A stretch of 7,266 bases of DNA from CAVPLM01 sp964497095 (GTDB lineage: Bacteria; Actinomycetota; Thermoleophilia; RBG-16-64-13), in contig CAZCCL010000130.1 in the NCBI GenBank assembly GCA_964497095.1, positions 1 to 7,266 of the forward strand, in the 5' to 3' direction. Positions 1-6,212 of the stretch are shown here, piece by piece (within the stretch, counting starts at the first letter, position 1; each line of letters starts with the position of its first letter). The notes below the pieces were generated by a model that worked only from the letters and a program-made list of their open reading frames with translations, had not been told where the DNA came from and made no database searches. A program made the position numbers and the translations under genes.

Positions 1-1773
1 ACACACGGCCGCGAAGATGTCGTAGTCGGACTTCGACTCGCCCAGGGGCTCGATGCATTTCTTCTGCAGGGAGACGACCCGGTTGTTGGTCTGAGTGTAG
101 ACGTCGGGGATGTAGCCCGAGCAGCTGGCGAACTCGCTGATGTCCCAGCGCTCGAAGTTGGTGCAGGCCGGCAGGATGATGTCGGCGAACTTGGTCTCGC
201 CCTCGAACCAGATGGCCTGGTTAACCACGAACGGCACCACCCCCTCCCGGTACGCCGCCGCGTAGCGGTTCGTGGCCGTCATCGTGCCGATGAACGAGCC
301 TCCATACCTATAGTACATCTCAATCGGGGGATAGCCTGGAGCCGGGTACTCGTATTTCTGGAACTGCGACTCTATGGAGGAGCCGCAGAAGCCTTTGCCT
401 CGCCACTCGAGACGTTGGCCCCTCATGGCCTCCGGGATGTGAAGGCGCGGCACCGTCTGGCCTTCGGTGGAGTGGTGGGTGCAGCGGATGGCACCCCCCC
501 TGGGGAACATGCGGTAGATCCAGCGGAAACCGGCCGCCGAGTTGTCGACATCACCGGATATGCCCCCCTCGGCGTAGCCGGGGAAGCAGAACGAGGTGTC
601 GACCGGGGCGCCTGCGGTCGTGCACCAGATGTTGCTACCGGGCTTGCCCATGCCCTGCATCACCACCAGCGCGACCATGGCCCGAGTCCACTCGTTGCCG
701 GTGGCCGACCGGCAGGCTCCGCCCATGCCGTGGTTGCTGCCGGGAGCGAGCATGGTCCTCTTGGCGGCCCAAGCTCGGGCGAGGGCTCTGATCTCTCGGG
801 CGGCGATGCCGGATTCCTGCTCGGCCCATTCCGGGGTCTTGGCCAGCCCGTCGGTGGCACCCAGAACGTAGTCCTTCCACTGATCGAAGCCCACGGTGCG
901 GCCCGCCACGTACTCCTGGTCGTAGGTGCCTTCCGTAAGCCACACGAAAGCGATCGCCAAGGCGACGCACACGTCGGTCCCGACCCTCGGGGTGAGCCAC
1001 TTGTCGGCGAAGAGACCCGCGGTATGGTTGAAGTAAGGGTCTATGCACACCATCTCCACGCCTAGTTCCTTGAGCCAGAACCGGCGGGGAGTACTCTCGA
1101 AAGCGGCGTAGATGCCGCTGCACGTCGCCTCGGGATCGGCCGACCAGAGCACGATCATCTCCGTGTGCTTGAGCGCGTCCTCCAGCAGGTCGTACTGCTC
1201 GGGCAGCCCCAAGCGGTGGCTGAATCCCCACATGTGGGTGGCACCCCAATGCCAGCCTTCCCAGCTGTCCGGGTTGTGCTCCCCGTAGGTGAAGCCCACC
1301 AGGTTCATGAAGCGGAAGTAGGCGCTGTGCCGGTAGCCTACGTTGCCCCACATGTGGTGGGAACTCGCCGTGGATAGGATCGCGGCCGGCCCCACCTCCC
1401 GCTTGACCCGTACGATCTCCTCGGCCACGGTGTCGAGAGCCTCTTCCCAAGATATGGGCTCGTAGCCCGAGATGCCGCGATTCCGGATGTTGCGCTTACC
1501 CTTGGGGTCGAAGTCGGCCCGTTTGAGCGGGGTGAGGATGCGCTTGGGAGAGTAGATCAGCGACCGGTGGGCGACCGTGGGAGGCGAGAGGGTGACCCTG
1601 CGGGGCGGCGCGAAGCGCCGCCCCCTCGCCTCGATCTCCCAGGATGGAGCATCCGTCTCGTCGAACGTCAGAGGCACGATACGGACGATGCGACCATCCT
1701 GAACGTACACATGGACCGGACCGCCGTTGGTCCCGTTTACGAAGCGCCGCGTCTTACGCGCCTGTGCGATCAC
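1..1773 (-). CDS. Molybdopterin oxidoreductase, transhydroxylase (pyrogallol-phloroglucinol type) large-subunit-like, 3' end cut by window edge
   Basis: Reading the minus strand from a GTG at 1773 gives 591 uninterrupted codons running off the left edge; Pelobacter transhydroxylase large subunit is about 875 residues, so roughly two thirds is present. The protein follows the bis-MGD molybdopterin oxidoreductase (DMSO reductase superfamily) pattern, for example PISWEEALD at 106-114 and the NQAIWFEGETKFADIILPA stretch near the end. It lacks the N-terminal four-Cys iron-sulfur motif: the first Cys is residue 218. This matches transhydroxylase, whose clusters sit in a separate small subunit. His139, Asp169 and Ser170 keep the spacing of His144, Asp174 and the Mo ligand Ser175 of Pelobacter acidigallici transhydroxylase as I remember them, and Tyr400 may match Tyr404. 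The family's reaction is cytoplasmic hydroxyl transfer between polyphenols. The start is supported by an AAAGG nine bases upstream. The gene follows the hydrolase by 28 bases, so co-transcription is likely. Related catechol dehydroxylases or an uncharacterised subfamily remain possible. Confidence 0.85.
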   Translation of the reverse strand, partial: MIAQARKTRRFVNGTNGGPVHVYVQDGRIVRIVPLTFDETDAPSWEIEARGRRFAPPRRVTLSPPTVAHRSLIYSPKRILTPLKRADFDPKGKRNIRNRGISGYEPISWEEALDTVAEEIVRVKREVGPAAILSTASSHHMWGNVGYRHSAYFRFMNLVGFTYGEHNPDSWEGWHWGATHMWGFSHRLGLPEQYDLLEDALKHTEMIVLWSADPEATCSGIYAAFESTPRRFWLKELGVEMVCIDPYFNHTAGLFADKWLTPRVGTDVCVALAIAFVWLTEGTYDQEYVAGRTVGFDQWKDYVLGATDGLAKTPEWAEQESGIAAREIRALARAWAAKRTMLAPGSNHGMGGACRSATGNEWTRAMVALVVMQGMGKPGSNIWCTTAGAPVDTSFCFPGYAEGGISGDVDNSAAGFRWIYRMFPRGGAIRCTHHSTEGQTVPRLHIPEAMRGQRLEWRGKGFCGSSIESQFQKYEYPAPGYPPIEMYYRYGGSFIGTMTATNRYAAAYREGVVPFVVNQAIWFEGETKFADIILPACTNFERWDISEFASCSGYIPDVYTQTNNRVVSLQKKCIEPLGESKSDYDIFAAVC

Positions 1774-1782
1774 GCTCAGGTA

Positions 1783-1787
1783 CCTTT
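1783..1787 (-). promoter_or_regulatory. Ribosome binding site of the molybdopterin oxidoreductase
   Basis: AAAGG on the minus strand ends nine bases before GTG 1773. It decides the start, because the frame stays open far upstream into the hydrolase gene and no ATG is well placed. Confidence 0.55.
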
Positions 1788-1801
1788 GATCCGAGCCACC
1801 A

Positions 1802-2605
1802 TCACTCGTACCACTCCGGCGCTTTCTTCCAGGTCTCGAACTCGGGCATGCTGTGTGAGAAGAACAGCTCGGCATCGTGTTCCGTGGCCAGGTCCTTCAA
1901 ACGTTGCAGCGAGCGGGTCCCCGCCACCGGGTCCAGATGGAAGCCGCCGACCACCATCATCTCGAGGTTCTTCGGCGTCATGGCTGCGTCCCCGGTGAAG
2001 AGCATCGGCCGTCGCCCGGCAAGCTCGACCAGCATGCTGTAGTGTCCGGCAGAATGGCCCAGCGTCTCATAGAGCCACACGCCGGGTGCGAACTCCACGT
2101 CCCCATGCAGGAGCTGGAACTCGGGCATGTAGTCGGTGTCGACGTCCGGTGGCAGTTCCTGCCAGTCCTTCACCAGTCCGGGGGCGAAATACCGGACCGC
2201 ACCGTAACTGCCCCGCTCGAACAACTCGGGATGCTGAGCCTGCTCATACTCCTTCTCATGACAGACCACTGTGGCTCGAGGGAAGAGATTCGCCTCCCCA
2301 CAGTGATCGATGTGGAGGTGAGACAGGATGAGATGGGTGACGTCGTCGGGCTCGTAGCCCACCTTGGCCAACTGGGCGGGGAGTGTCTGCTCCGGCGACT
2401 GGATGGGGTGATCCTGAGGCACGAACTGCTGCATGTGCTCCAGGCCGAACCCGGCGTCGTACACGAAGAGGCCTTCGTCATGCTCGACAAGAACCGCATA
2501 GACCGGGAAGCGTATGTCGCCGGCCGGCCCCCTGTTCCAGTAGATCTTGTGGCCGTCGATGGCCAGAGATCCTCCGTCCAAAAGGCTTACCCTCGTCGGT
2601 TTCAC
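1802..2605 (-). CDS. Metallo-beta-lactamase-fold hydrolase, N-acyl homoserine lactonase-like subfamily
   Basis: A 267-residue dimetal hydrolase. Numbered from the GTG start, His96, His98, Asp100 and His101 form the SHLHIDHCG motif (HxHxDH). His184 in GHSAGH, Asp206 in FTGDA and His251 in FFSHSM complete the ligand set. The distances between the last three ligands (22 and 45 residues) are almost those of the AiiA lactonase (22 and 44). There is no signal peptide, so it should be cytoplasmic. The tyrosine three residues after the bridging aspartate in AiiA is replaced here by Met209, so true acyl-homoserine-lactone activity is doubtful. Lying 28 bases upstream of the molybdenum enzyme, it more likely hydrolyses a lactone, ester or ring-cleavage intermediate of the same pathway (inference). 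An ATG at 2623 is possible but has no ribosome binding site, whereas GTG 2605 has a strong one. Confidence 0.88.
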   Translation of the reverse strand: MKPTRVSLLDGGSLAIDGHKIYWNRGPAGDIRFPVYAVLVEHDEGLFVYDAGFGLEHMQQFVPQDHPIQSPEQTLPAQLAKVGYEPDDVTHLILSHLHIDHCGEANLFPRATVVCHEKEYEQAQHPELFERGSYGAVRYFAPGLVKDWQELPPDVDTDYMPEFQLLHGDVEFAPGVWLYETLGHSAGHYSMLVELAGRRPMLFTGDAAMTPKNLEMMVVGGFHLDPVAGTRSLQRLKDLATEHDAELFFSHSMPEFETWKKAPEWYE

Positions 2606-2612
2606 GTGCGAA

Positions 2613-2617
2613 CCTCC
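2613..2617 (-). promoter_or_regulatory. Ribosome binding site deciding the hydrolase start
   Basis: GGAGG on the minus strand ends seven bases before GTG 2605. It lies inside the alternative reading that begins at ATG 2623, which is why the shorter protein is preferred. Confidence 0.75.
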
Positions 2618-2864
2618 CGTCATGTCTCGAGGGCCGGAATGGATACCGGCAGGCTCCGAAAGGGACCTTGCCCACCTTGCTCCGACCGAGGTCGATGTTC
2701 ATCCTCACCGGCCTGGCTCAGTGGGCTTCGACCTCAGGCGTTCAGGTCTCGCCGATCTCAAGTCAGAAGACGCTGGTTCTTCCGGCGGCATCGGACCGGT
2801 CCCCCCTGTCCGCCTGATCGTCTATCTTGGCAGCGGTTCCAATCTATCAGAAAGAACCGGAAAA

Positions 2865-2882
2865 CCAGAACAGCCGTTCTGG
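2865..2882. promoter_or_regulatory. Palindromic operator candidate 1, CCAGAAC-N4-GTTCTGG
   Basis: Two perfect 7-base arms around the spacer AGCC. Its reverse-strand core AGAACGGC resembles the palindrome before the TetR gene. It sits between the divergent starts, just upstream of a possible -10 (2892-2897), a placement suited to controlling one or both units. That it is bound by the local TetR protein is inference. Confidence 0.5.
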
Positions 2883-2930
2883 AGCCCGGTGTAAGATGGT
2901 TGCGGCGGGCGGTCAATGCACCGGGGTTAG

Positions 2931-2938
2931 GGAGGAGG
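2931..2938 (+). promoter_or_regulatory. Strong ribosome binding site of the lipoprotein gene
   Basis: GGAGGAGG stands just before the adjacent in-frame starts GTG 2940 and ATG 2943. Its first GGAGG is seven bases before the ATG. Confidence 0.75.
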
Positions 2939-2942
2939 CGTG

Positions 2943-3674
2943 ATGGAGCACCAGCTTGGGCAGAGCGCCGGACCGCGAAAGCGCCGGCGAATGTCGCGGG
3001 CTGTGACCCTCGGGGGACTCACTACCGCCTTCTTAATGGCAGTTGCGCTCTGGGGCGTGATGGCAGGCTGCGGCCCCAAAGAAGAACCTTCCACCACTGC
3101 TTCTGTCACCACCACCCAACCGGTGGCGAGCACCACGTCGACCTCGTCCTACACCTCCAGTTCGGTCACCTCCAGCACCATCCCTTCTCCCCCGACTCAC
3201 CCGGGTACGACCACTTCTTCCAGCACTACCACCACTGAAGCTCTTTCAAGCGCCGAGACCCGCCTCCCAAATGGCAATATCCGGGCCATGGGCTTCATTG
3301 ATGAGGTGTGGGAGTCCGGGGGCGTCCGCTACCTGAGCATCGACTACGCGGAGATGCTCACCGGGGAGGAGGCTGTGACCGCAGCCATCGAGGCCGGGGA
3401 GATCGCGCCGGGCGAAGACCTGCCCAATGACTACTACATCAGCAACGTGAATCCGCGGCTGCGGAAGTTCGCAGTGGCGTCCTCGGTCTGGATAACGACC
3501 GCAACCTATCTGGGCGGAGGCCCGGACGAGCCTCAGCCTGTAGCGTGGGCCGAGTTCAAGAGCTTCTGGGGCGCCACCCCTCCCGCCGGCGCCGAGCACC
3601 TCCATTTCGTGCCCTGGTGGATAGAGCGGGGTGACGACGAGGTCGTGAGCATCGCCGAGCAGTATCTGCCGTAA
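2943..3674 (+). CDS. Secreted lipoprotein of unknown function with a Ser/Thr-rich linker
   Basis: A 243-residue protein. A basic N-region (RKRRR at 12-16) and hydrophobic segment (about 20-41) end in VMAGC, with Cys43 as the predicted lipidation site, so it should be anchored on the outer face of the membrane through the Sec route. Residues 50-104 are almost entirely Ser, Thr, Pro and small residues, a flexible wall-spanning linker. The C-terminal domain (about 112-243) contains GFIDEVWE, the segment LPNDYYISNVNPRLR at 160-174, and ends in EQYLP. I have an impression of similar hypothetical secreted proteins in actinobacteria with this NDYY/NPRLR pattern, but know no function. Acidic clusters in the domain could bind cations, which is speculation. 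It diverges from the hydrolase across the intergenic region and precedes the TetR gene by about 130 bases. GTG 2940, one codon upstream, is an equally possible start. Confidence 0.85.
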   Translation: MEHQLGQSAGPRKRRRMSRAVTLGGLTTAFLMAVALWGVMAGCGPKEEPSTTASVTTTQPVASTTSTSSYTSSSVTSSTIPSPPTHPGTTTSSSTTTTEALSSAETRLPNGNIRAMGFIDEVWESGGVRYLSIDYAEMLTGEEAVTAAIEAGEIAPGEDLPNDYYISNVNPRLRKFAVASSVWITTATYLGGGPDEPQPVAWAEFKSFWGATPPAGAEHLHFVPWWIERGDDEVVSIAEQYLP

Positions 3675-3681
3675 CTCGAGG

Positions 3682-3717
3682 CGCCCCTGCGATCTCGACC
3701 AGCCCGGCATAGGGGCG
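3682..3717 (+). terminator. Weak hairpin after the lipoprotein gene
   Basis: CGCCCCT at 3682-3688 pairs with AGGGGCG at 3711-3717 around a 22-base loop. It starts eight bases after the lipoprotein stop. No T-run follows, so factor-independent termination is doubtful. Confidence 0.22.
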
Positions 3718-3730
3718 GACGGCACGGCGC

Positions 3731-3759
3731 TTGCGAAGATAGCCGTCAAGAGCAATAAT
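3731..3759 (+). promoter_or_regulatory. Sigma-70-type promoter of the TetR gene
   Basis: A -35 candidate TTGCGA (3731-3736) and a -10 candidate AATAAT (3754-3759) are separated by 17 bases. They match the consensus hexamers at four and five of six positions. The expected transcription start near 3766 falls within the palindrome at 3758-3774, as in autorepressed TetR genes. Confidence 0.55.
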
Positions 3760-3774
3760 AGAACGGCATTCTAT
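3758..3774. promoter_or_regulatory. Palindromic operator candidate 2, ATAGAA-N5-TTCTAT
   Basis: Perfect 6-base arms around CGGCA give a 17-base palindrome of usual TetR-operator size. It overlaps the end of the -10 element and the predicted transcription start of the regulator gene, so the product could block its own transcription. Autoregulation is inferred from position and from common TetR behaviour. Confidence 0.6.
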
Positions 3775-3802
3775 AAAGGTGGTCGTCCTGAGCCATTCGT
3801 CG

Positions 3803-4486
3803 ATGTCCTATAAGCCACCCCGGCAGCAGCGAAGCCAGGAATCGCTGGAGAGGATTCTGGATGCCGCCGAGTCGCTCATCCGCGAGCGCGGGTTCGACAA
3901 CATGAAGATCGCCGAGGTGGTGCAGCGCTCGGATTCATCGGTGGGAAGTCTCTACGCCCGTTTCGGCAACAAGTTGGCGCTGCTTCGCGCCGTTCAGGTC
4001 CGTTACCACGCTCGGGTCGAGAATGCGATCGCGGCGGAGCTCGGTGGAGACCGCCCTCGCGATGAGACTCTCGAGGCTGCGGTCGCCCGCATCGTGCGCG
4101 TCCTCTCCGATTACCTGCTGAGCGAGCCGGAGCTGTATCGTGCCTTCATCGTCGGTGCCGTCTTCGATCTCCACGTCCGGGCCCAGGGGGAAAGGGCCAA
4201 CGCCAGGCGACGGGACGTCGTTTCCCGAGTGCTTCTCGAACACCGGGGGGAGATGAAGCACCCGGAACCCGAAAAGGCGGTCCGGTGGGTCTACTCGACC
4301 TGCATGGCGGTTCTCAGGGAAAGGATCACCTACGGCGAAGCGGCGGAGCTTTCTGGGGCCTTTGCGGACGAGACGATGGTCGACGAGCTTACTCGGACCG
4401 TCACCAACTACCTCATACGCGAAGACGTCGAGCTGCGCACAGCACCGGACAGGGGAAACCCATCTCGATGGGTGACTGGTGAGTAG
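3803..4486 (+). CDS. TetR/AcrR-family transcriptional regulator
   Basis: A 227-residue regulator. The N-terminal DNA-binding domain spans about residues 10-62: helix 1 is LERILDAAESLIRERGF, followed by the helix-turn-helix MKIAEVVQRSDSSVGSLYARF (34-54) and the NKLALLRAV segment that begins helix 4. This layout is typical of the family. The remaining ~165 residues form the helical ligand-binding and dimerisation domain and show no feature naming a ligand. It is probably a cytoplasmic dimeric repressor released by a pathway substrate or intermediate. The gene lies between the lipoprotein and the transport/decarboxylase pair, and similar palindromes precede its own start and both flanking units. 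The start is uncertain. ATG 3803 fits the usual short basic N-terminus but has no clear ribosome binding site. GTG 3779 would add eight residues and lies about 13 bases from the predicted transcription start. Confidence 0.9.
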   Translation: MSYKPPRQQRSQESLERILDAAESLIRERGFDNMKIAEVVQRSDSSVGSLYARFGNKLALLRAVQVRYHARVENAIAAELGGDRPRDETLEAAVARIVRVLSDYLLSEPELYRAFIVGAVFDLHVRAQGERANARRRDVVSRVLLEHRGEMKHPEPEKAVRWVYSTCMAVLRERITYGEAAELSGAFADETMVDELTRTVTNYLIREDVELRTAPDRGNPSRWVTGE

Positions 4487-4497
4487 TCTCAGTTTTT

Positions 4498-4518
4498 TAG
4501 AACGATATTTTGATTCTA
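4498..4518. promoter_or_regulatory. Palindromic operator candidate 3, TAGAA-N11-TTCTA
   Basis: Two TAGAA/TTCTA half-sites flank an AT-rich 11-base spacer, 12 bases after the TetR stop and upstream of the binding-protein gene. The first 15 bases (4498-4512) also match the TetR-promoter palindrome at 11 of 15 positions, including TAGAACG, so the site may be a degenerate copy. A weak promoter may overlap it, with TTGATT (4510-4515) as -35 and TATTGG (4533-4538) as -10, spaced 17 bases. Confidence 0.42.
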
Positions 4519-4672
4519 TTACGACGCTCGGTTATTGGACCTGCATACCGTCTTCCAAGGAGGTGCGGCCACAGTTCGGACATTAGCAGTCGGCAATCGA
4601 TGCCGCGCCGTACGCGCGGCGCCAAGCAGTAGGACAGGTCAAGGGAGCAATCCCAAAGAAGGAGAACGGAAC
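4519..4672 (+). other. Structured untranslated leader of the substrate-binding-protein gene
   Basis: About 150 bases with no supported gene; the open frame that begins at ATTG 4535 and joins the binding protein has a poor N-terminus before the Tat signal. A GC hairpin GCCGCGC/GCGCGGC lies at 4602-4620 with a 5-base loop. Near the ends, GACCTG (4538-4543) can pair with CAGGTC (4635-4640). A strong ribosome-binding-like AAGGAGG near 4558 has no usable start after it. A role in attenuation or mRNA stability is possible but unproven. Confidence 0.35.
4659..4664 (+). promoter_or_regulatory. Ribosome binding site deciding the binding-protein start
   Basis: AAGGAG ends eight bases before GTG 4673. 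It places the start directly before the Tat signal peptide and argues against the longer open frame from 4535. Confidence 0.8.
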
Positions 4673-6115
4673 GTGTCAGAGCACGACAAAGAGCCAGGTA
4701 TGCTGACCGGGAAGAGGGTCAGCCGCCGAGAATTCCTCAAGATAGCCGGTATTGCGGGCGGCACAGTGAGTTTGGGCGCCGGCCTGAGTGGCCTGGTGGC
4801 CGCCTGCGGCGGTACGGAAGAGACCACGACCACCACGGCTGCTGCTGCGGAAACAACCACCAGCATGGCGGAAAGCAGCACGACCACCACGAAGGGCACG
4901 CCTGAAGGCCGCCCGATCAAGATCGGGGTCATCTCTCCAAAGACCGGCAACATCGCCTCCTTTGCCAAGCCGGACGAGTGGATCGTTCAGGCCGTGAGCG
5001 ATGCGATCAAAGACGGTGTAGTGTGCGGCGACGGCATGCTGCACAAGTTTGAGTTCCTGCTCCAGGACAGTCAATCGAACGCCAATCGCTCCGCTCAGAT
5101 CGCGGGCGACCTGATTCTCAACGACAAGGTGGACATGATCCTCGTTTCGTCGAGCCCCGAGACCGGTAACCCTGCGGCCGATCAGTGCGAGGCCAACGGG
5201 GTGCCTCTGCTGGCCAACTTCATTCCCTGGCAGCCGTTCTATCTCGGTCGGGGCGCCACACCGGATAAGCCCTTCAAGTGGACCTATCTCTTCCATTTCG
5301 GGCTTGAAGACGCCGCAGAGGTGCGGGTCGGCGCGTGGAACCAGATCGAGACCAACAAGAAGGTGGGACTGCTGTTTCCGAACGACTCAGACGGCGTAGC
5401 CTGGGCCAATGAGACAACCGGCCTGGCCCCCAAGTTGGTCGAGGCCGGATATGAGATCACGATGCCGGGCCTCCATGACGCCACTGCAGAGGACTTCACT
5501 CAGCAGATAGCCGAGTTCAAGAAGAACGGCTGCGAGATCGGCTCCGGCATCGAGGTTCCGCCATTGTTCACCAACTTCTGGCAGCAAAGCCTGCAGCAGG
5601 GCTTCAATCCCAAGATCGCCTGGTACGGCAAAGCGCTCCTCTTCCACGAGACCCTGATTGCGCTCGGCGATGCAGGCATCGGGCTGTCGGACGAGGTCGT
5701 CTGGCATCCCACCTTCCCGTACAAGAGCTCGCTCACCGGGCAAACGTGTCAAGAGCTGGCCGACCAGTACACAAAGGATACGGGTGAGGGCTGGACTGAG
5801 CCGATCGGCCAGTATGGCAAGTTCGAGTGGGCCATCGATGTGTTCAAGAGGGTCAAAGACATCGAGAACAAGGAGGAGTTCCCCCCGGCCATCCAGGCGA
5901 CCAAGTTCGACAGCATCTGCGGGCCCATCGACTTCACGCTGCCTGTCAAGATGGGGACTGCCCACCCGGTGCTTAACGTGTTCAAGATCAAGATCGCTGC
6001 CGGGCAGTGGTACAAGACCGAGAGTGGGCCGTGGCCGTATGACATCCGGCTCGTCTATTCGCCGGATCCGACCATTCCGACGCCGTCCAATCTGGAGCCC
6101 ATGCAATACGCATAG
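4673..6115 (+). CDS. Tat-exported lipoprotein, ABC-transporter substrate-binding protein (type 1 periplasmic-binding, LivK/HAAT-like)
   Basis: A 480-residue extracytoplasmic solute receptor. The signal peptide has a textbook twin-arginine motif SRREFLK (17-23), a Gly/Ala-rich hydrophobic core and the lipobox LVAAC with Cys45, so the protein is exported folded and lipid-anchored. A Thr/Ser/Ala/Glu linker (about 48-76) leads to the mature domain. That domain opens with PIKIGVISPKTGNIASF (81-97), typical of the first strand and loop of leucine-type binding proteins, and continues with QDSQSNANRSAQIAGDLI and a VDMILVSSSPETGNP segment in the first lobe. It is longer than the usual ~370-400 residues. 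HAAT-family receptors include branched-chain amino acid binders and, in Rhodopseudomonas, aromatic-acid binders; the neighbouring decarboxylase favours an aromatic acid here (inference). No permease or ATPase gene is in the window. It is probably co-transcribed with the amidohydrolase 112 bases downstream. Confidence 0.92.
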   Translation: MSEHDKEPGMLTGKRVSRREFLKIAGIAGGTVSLGAGLSGLVAACGGTEETTTTTAAAAETTTSMAESSTTTTKGTPEGRPIKIGVISPKTGNIASFAKPDEWIVQAVSDAIKDGVVCGDGMLHKFEFLLQDSQSNANRSAQIAGDLILNDKVDMILVSSSPETGNPAADQCEANGVPLLANFIPWQPFYLGRGATPDKPFKWTYLFHFGLEDAAEVRVGAWNQIETNKKVGLLFPNDSDGVAWANETTGLAPKLVEAGYEITMPGLHDATAEDFTQQIAEFKKNGCEIGSGIEVPPLFTNFWQQSLQQGFNPKIAWYGKALLFHETLIALGDAGIGLSDEVVWHPTFPYKSSLTGQTCQELADQYTKDTGEGWTEPIGQYGKFEWAIDVFKRVKDIENKEEFPPAIQATKFDSICGPIDFTLPVKMGTAHPVLNVFKIKIAAGQWYKTESGPWPYDIRLVYSPDPTIPTPSNLEPMQYA

Positions 6116-6171
6116 CAGAGAAGTTCTGTTCGCGGCCGGCGCATCGGTCGTGAGCGGCTTGTGAGGGCAAG

Positions 6172-6208
6172 AGTGGGGGAGCCCCCGTCGCCCGGGTGCT
6201 TCCCCACT
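6172..6208 (+). terminator. Intergenic hairpin between binding protein and amidohydrolase (attenuator or mRNA-stabilising)
   Basis: AGTGGGGGAGC (6172-6182) pairs with GCTTCCCCACT (6198-6208), an 11-base-pair stem with one G-U pair. Four more pairs (CCCG/CGGG) are possible inside the loop. Only three T residues follow directly, and the downstream ribosome binding site starts four bases after the stem. Partial termination or protection of the upstream message is therefore more likely than a full stop. Confidence 0.5.
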
Positions 6209-6212
6209 TTCG

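Larger units (their letters stand above)
2606..2942. other. Divergent intergenic region between the hydrolase and the lipoprotein
   Basis: About 340 bases with no convincing gene; the open frames crossing it are continuations or shadows of the hydrolase gene. It must hold the promoters of both divergent units. Visible structure includes a short inverted repeat GCCGG/CCGGC at 2633-2650, an 8-base inverted repeat GAGGTCGA/TCGACCTC at 2688-2735 with a 32-base loop, an A-rich stretch around 2841-2870 unlike the GC-rich surroundings, and the perfect-arm palindrome at 2865-2882. TAAGAT at 2892-2897 could be a -10 element for the plus-strand gene, but no good -35 accompanies it. Confidence 0.6.

Noticed and set aside
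415..1450. Long open frames on both strands within the left part
   Set aside because: They are shadows of the Mo-enzyme frame: their translations are rich in Arg, Gly and Pro with no family pattern, while the minus-strand frame from 1773 gives a coherent oxidoreductase.
1..1773. Formate dehydrogenase, nitrate reductase or similar iron-sulfur-bearing Mo enzyme
   Set aside because: There is no Cys in the first 217 residues, so the N-terminal cluster motif of those enzymes is absent.
1802..2605. Calling the hydrolase a quorum-quenching AHL lactonase
   Set aside because: The metal ligands fit, but the lactonase tyrosine is replaced by Met209 and the neighbours point to catabolism, so only the fold-level name is supported.
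2606..2623. ATG 2623 as the hydrolase start
   Set aside because: No ribosome binding site precedes it, and the strong GGAGG at 2613-2617 lies downstream and serves GTG 2605.
2943..3100. Tat signal in the small lipoprotein because of its RKRRR stretch
   Set aside because: No SRRxFLK-like pattern follows the arginines; the segment fits an ordinary basic Sec lipoprotein N-region.
1877..3238. A 453-codon plus-strand open frame across the hydrolase and intergenic region
   Set aside because: It lies antisense to a clear metallo-hydrolase with all its motifs, and its translation has no recognisable domain.
4535..4672. Longer N-terminus of the substrate-binding protein from an upstream in-frame start
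   Set aside because: It would put 46 residues before the Tat signal, while AAGGAG eight bases before GTG 4673 gives a normal signal peptide.
6116..6128. CAGA-N5-TCTG palindrome after the binding-protein gene as a fourth operator
   Set aside because: The arms are only four bases, the centre does not match the other sites, and it lies inside a probable transcription unit without a visible promoter.
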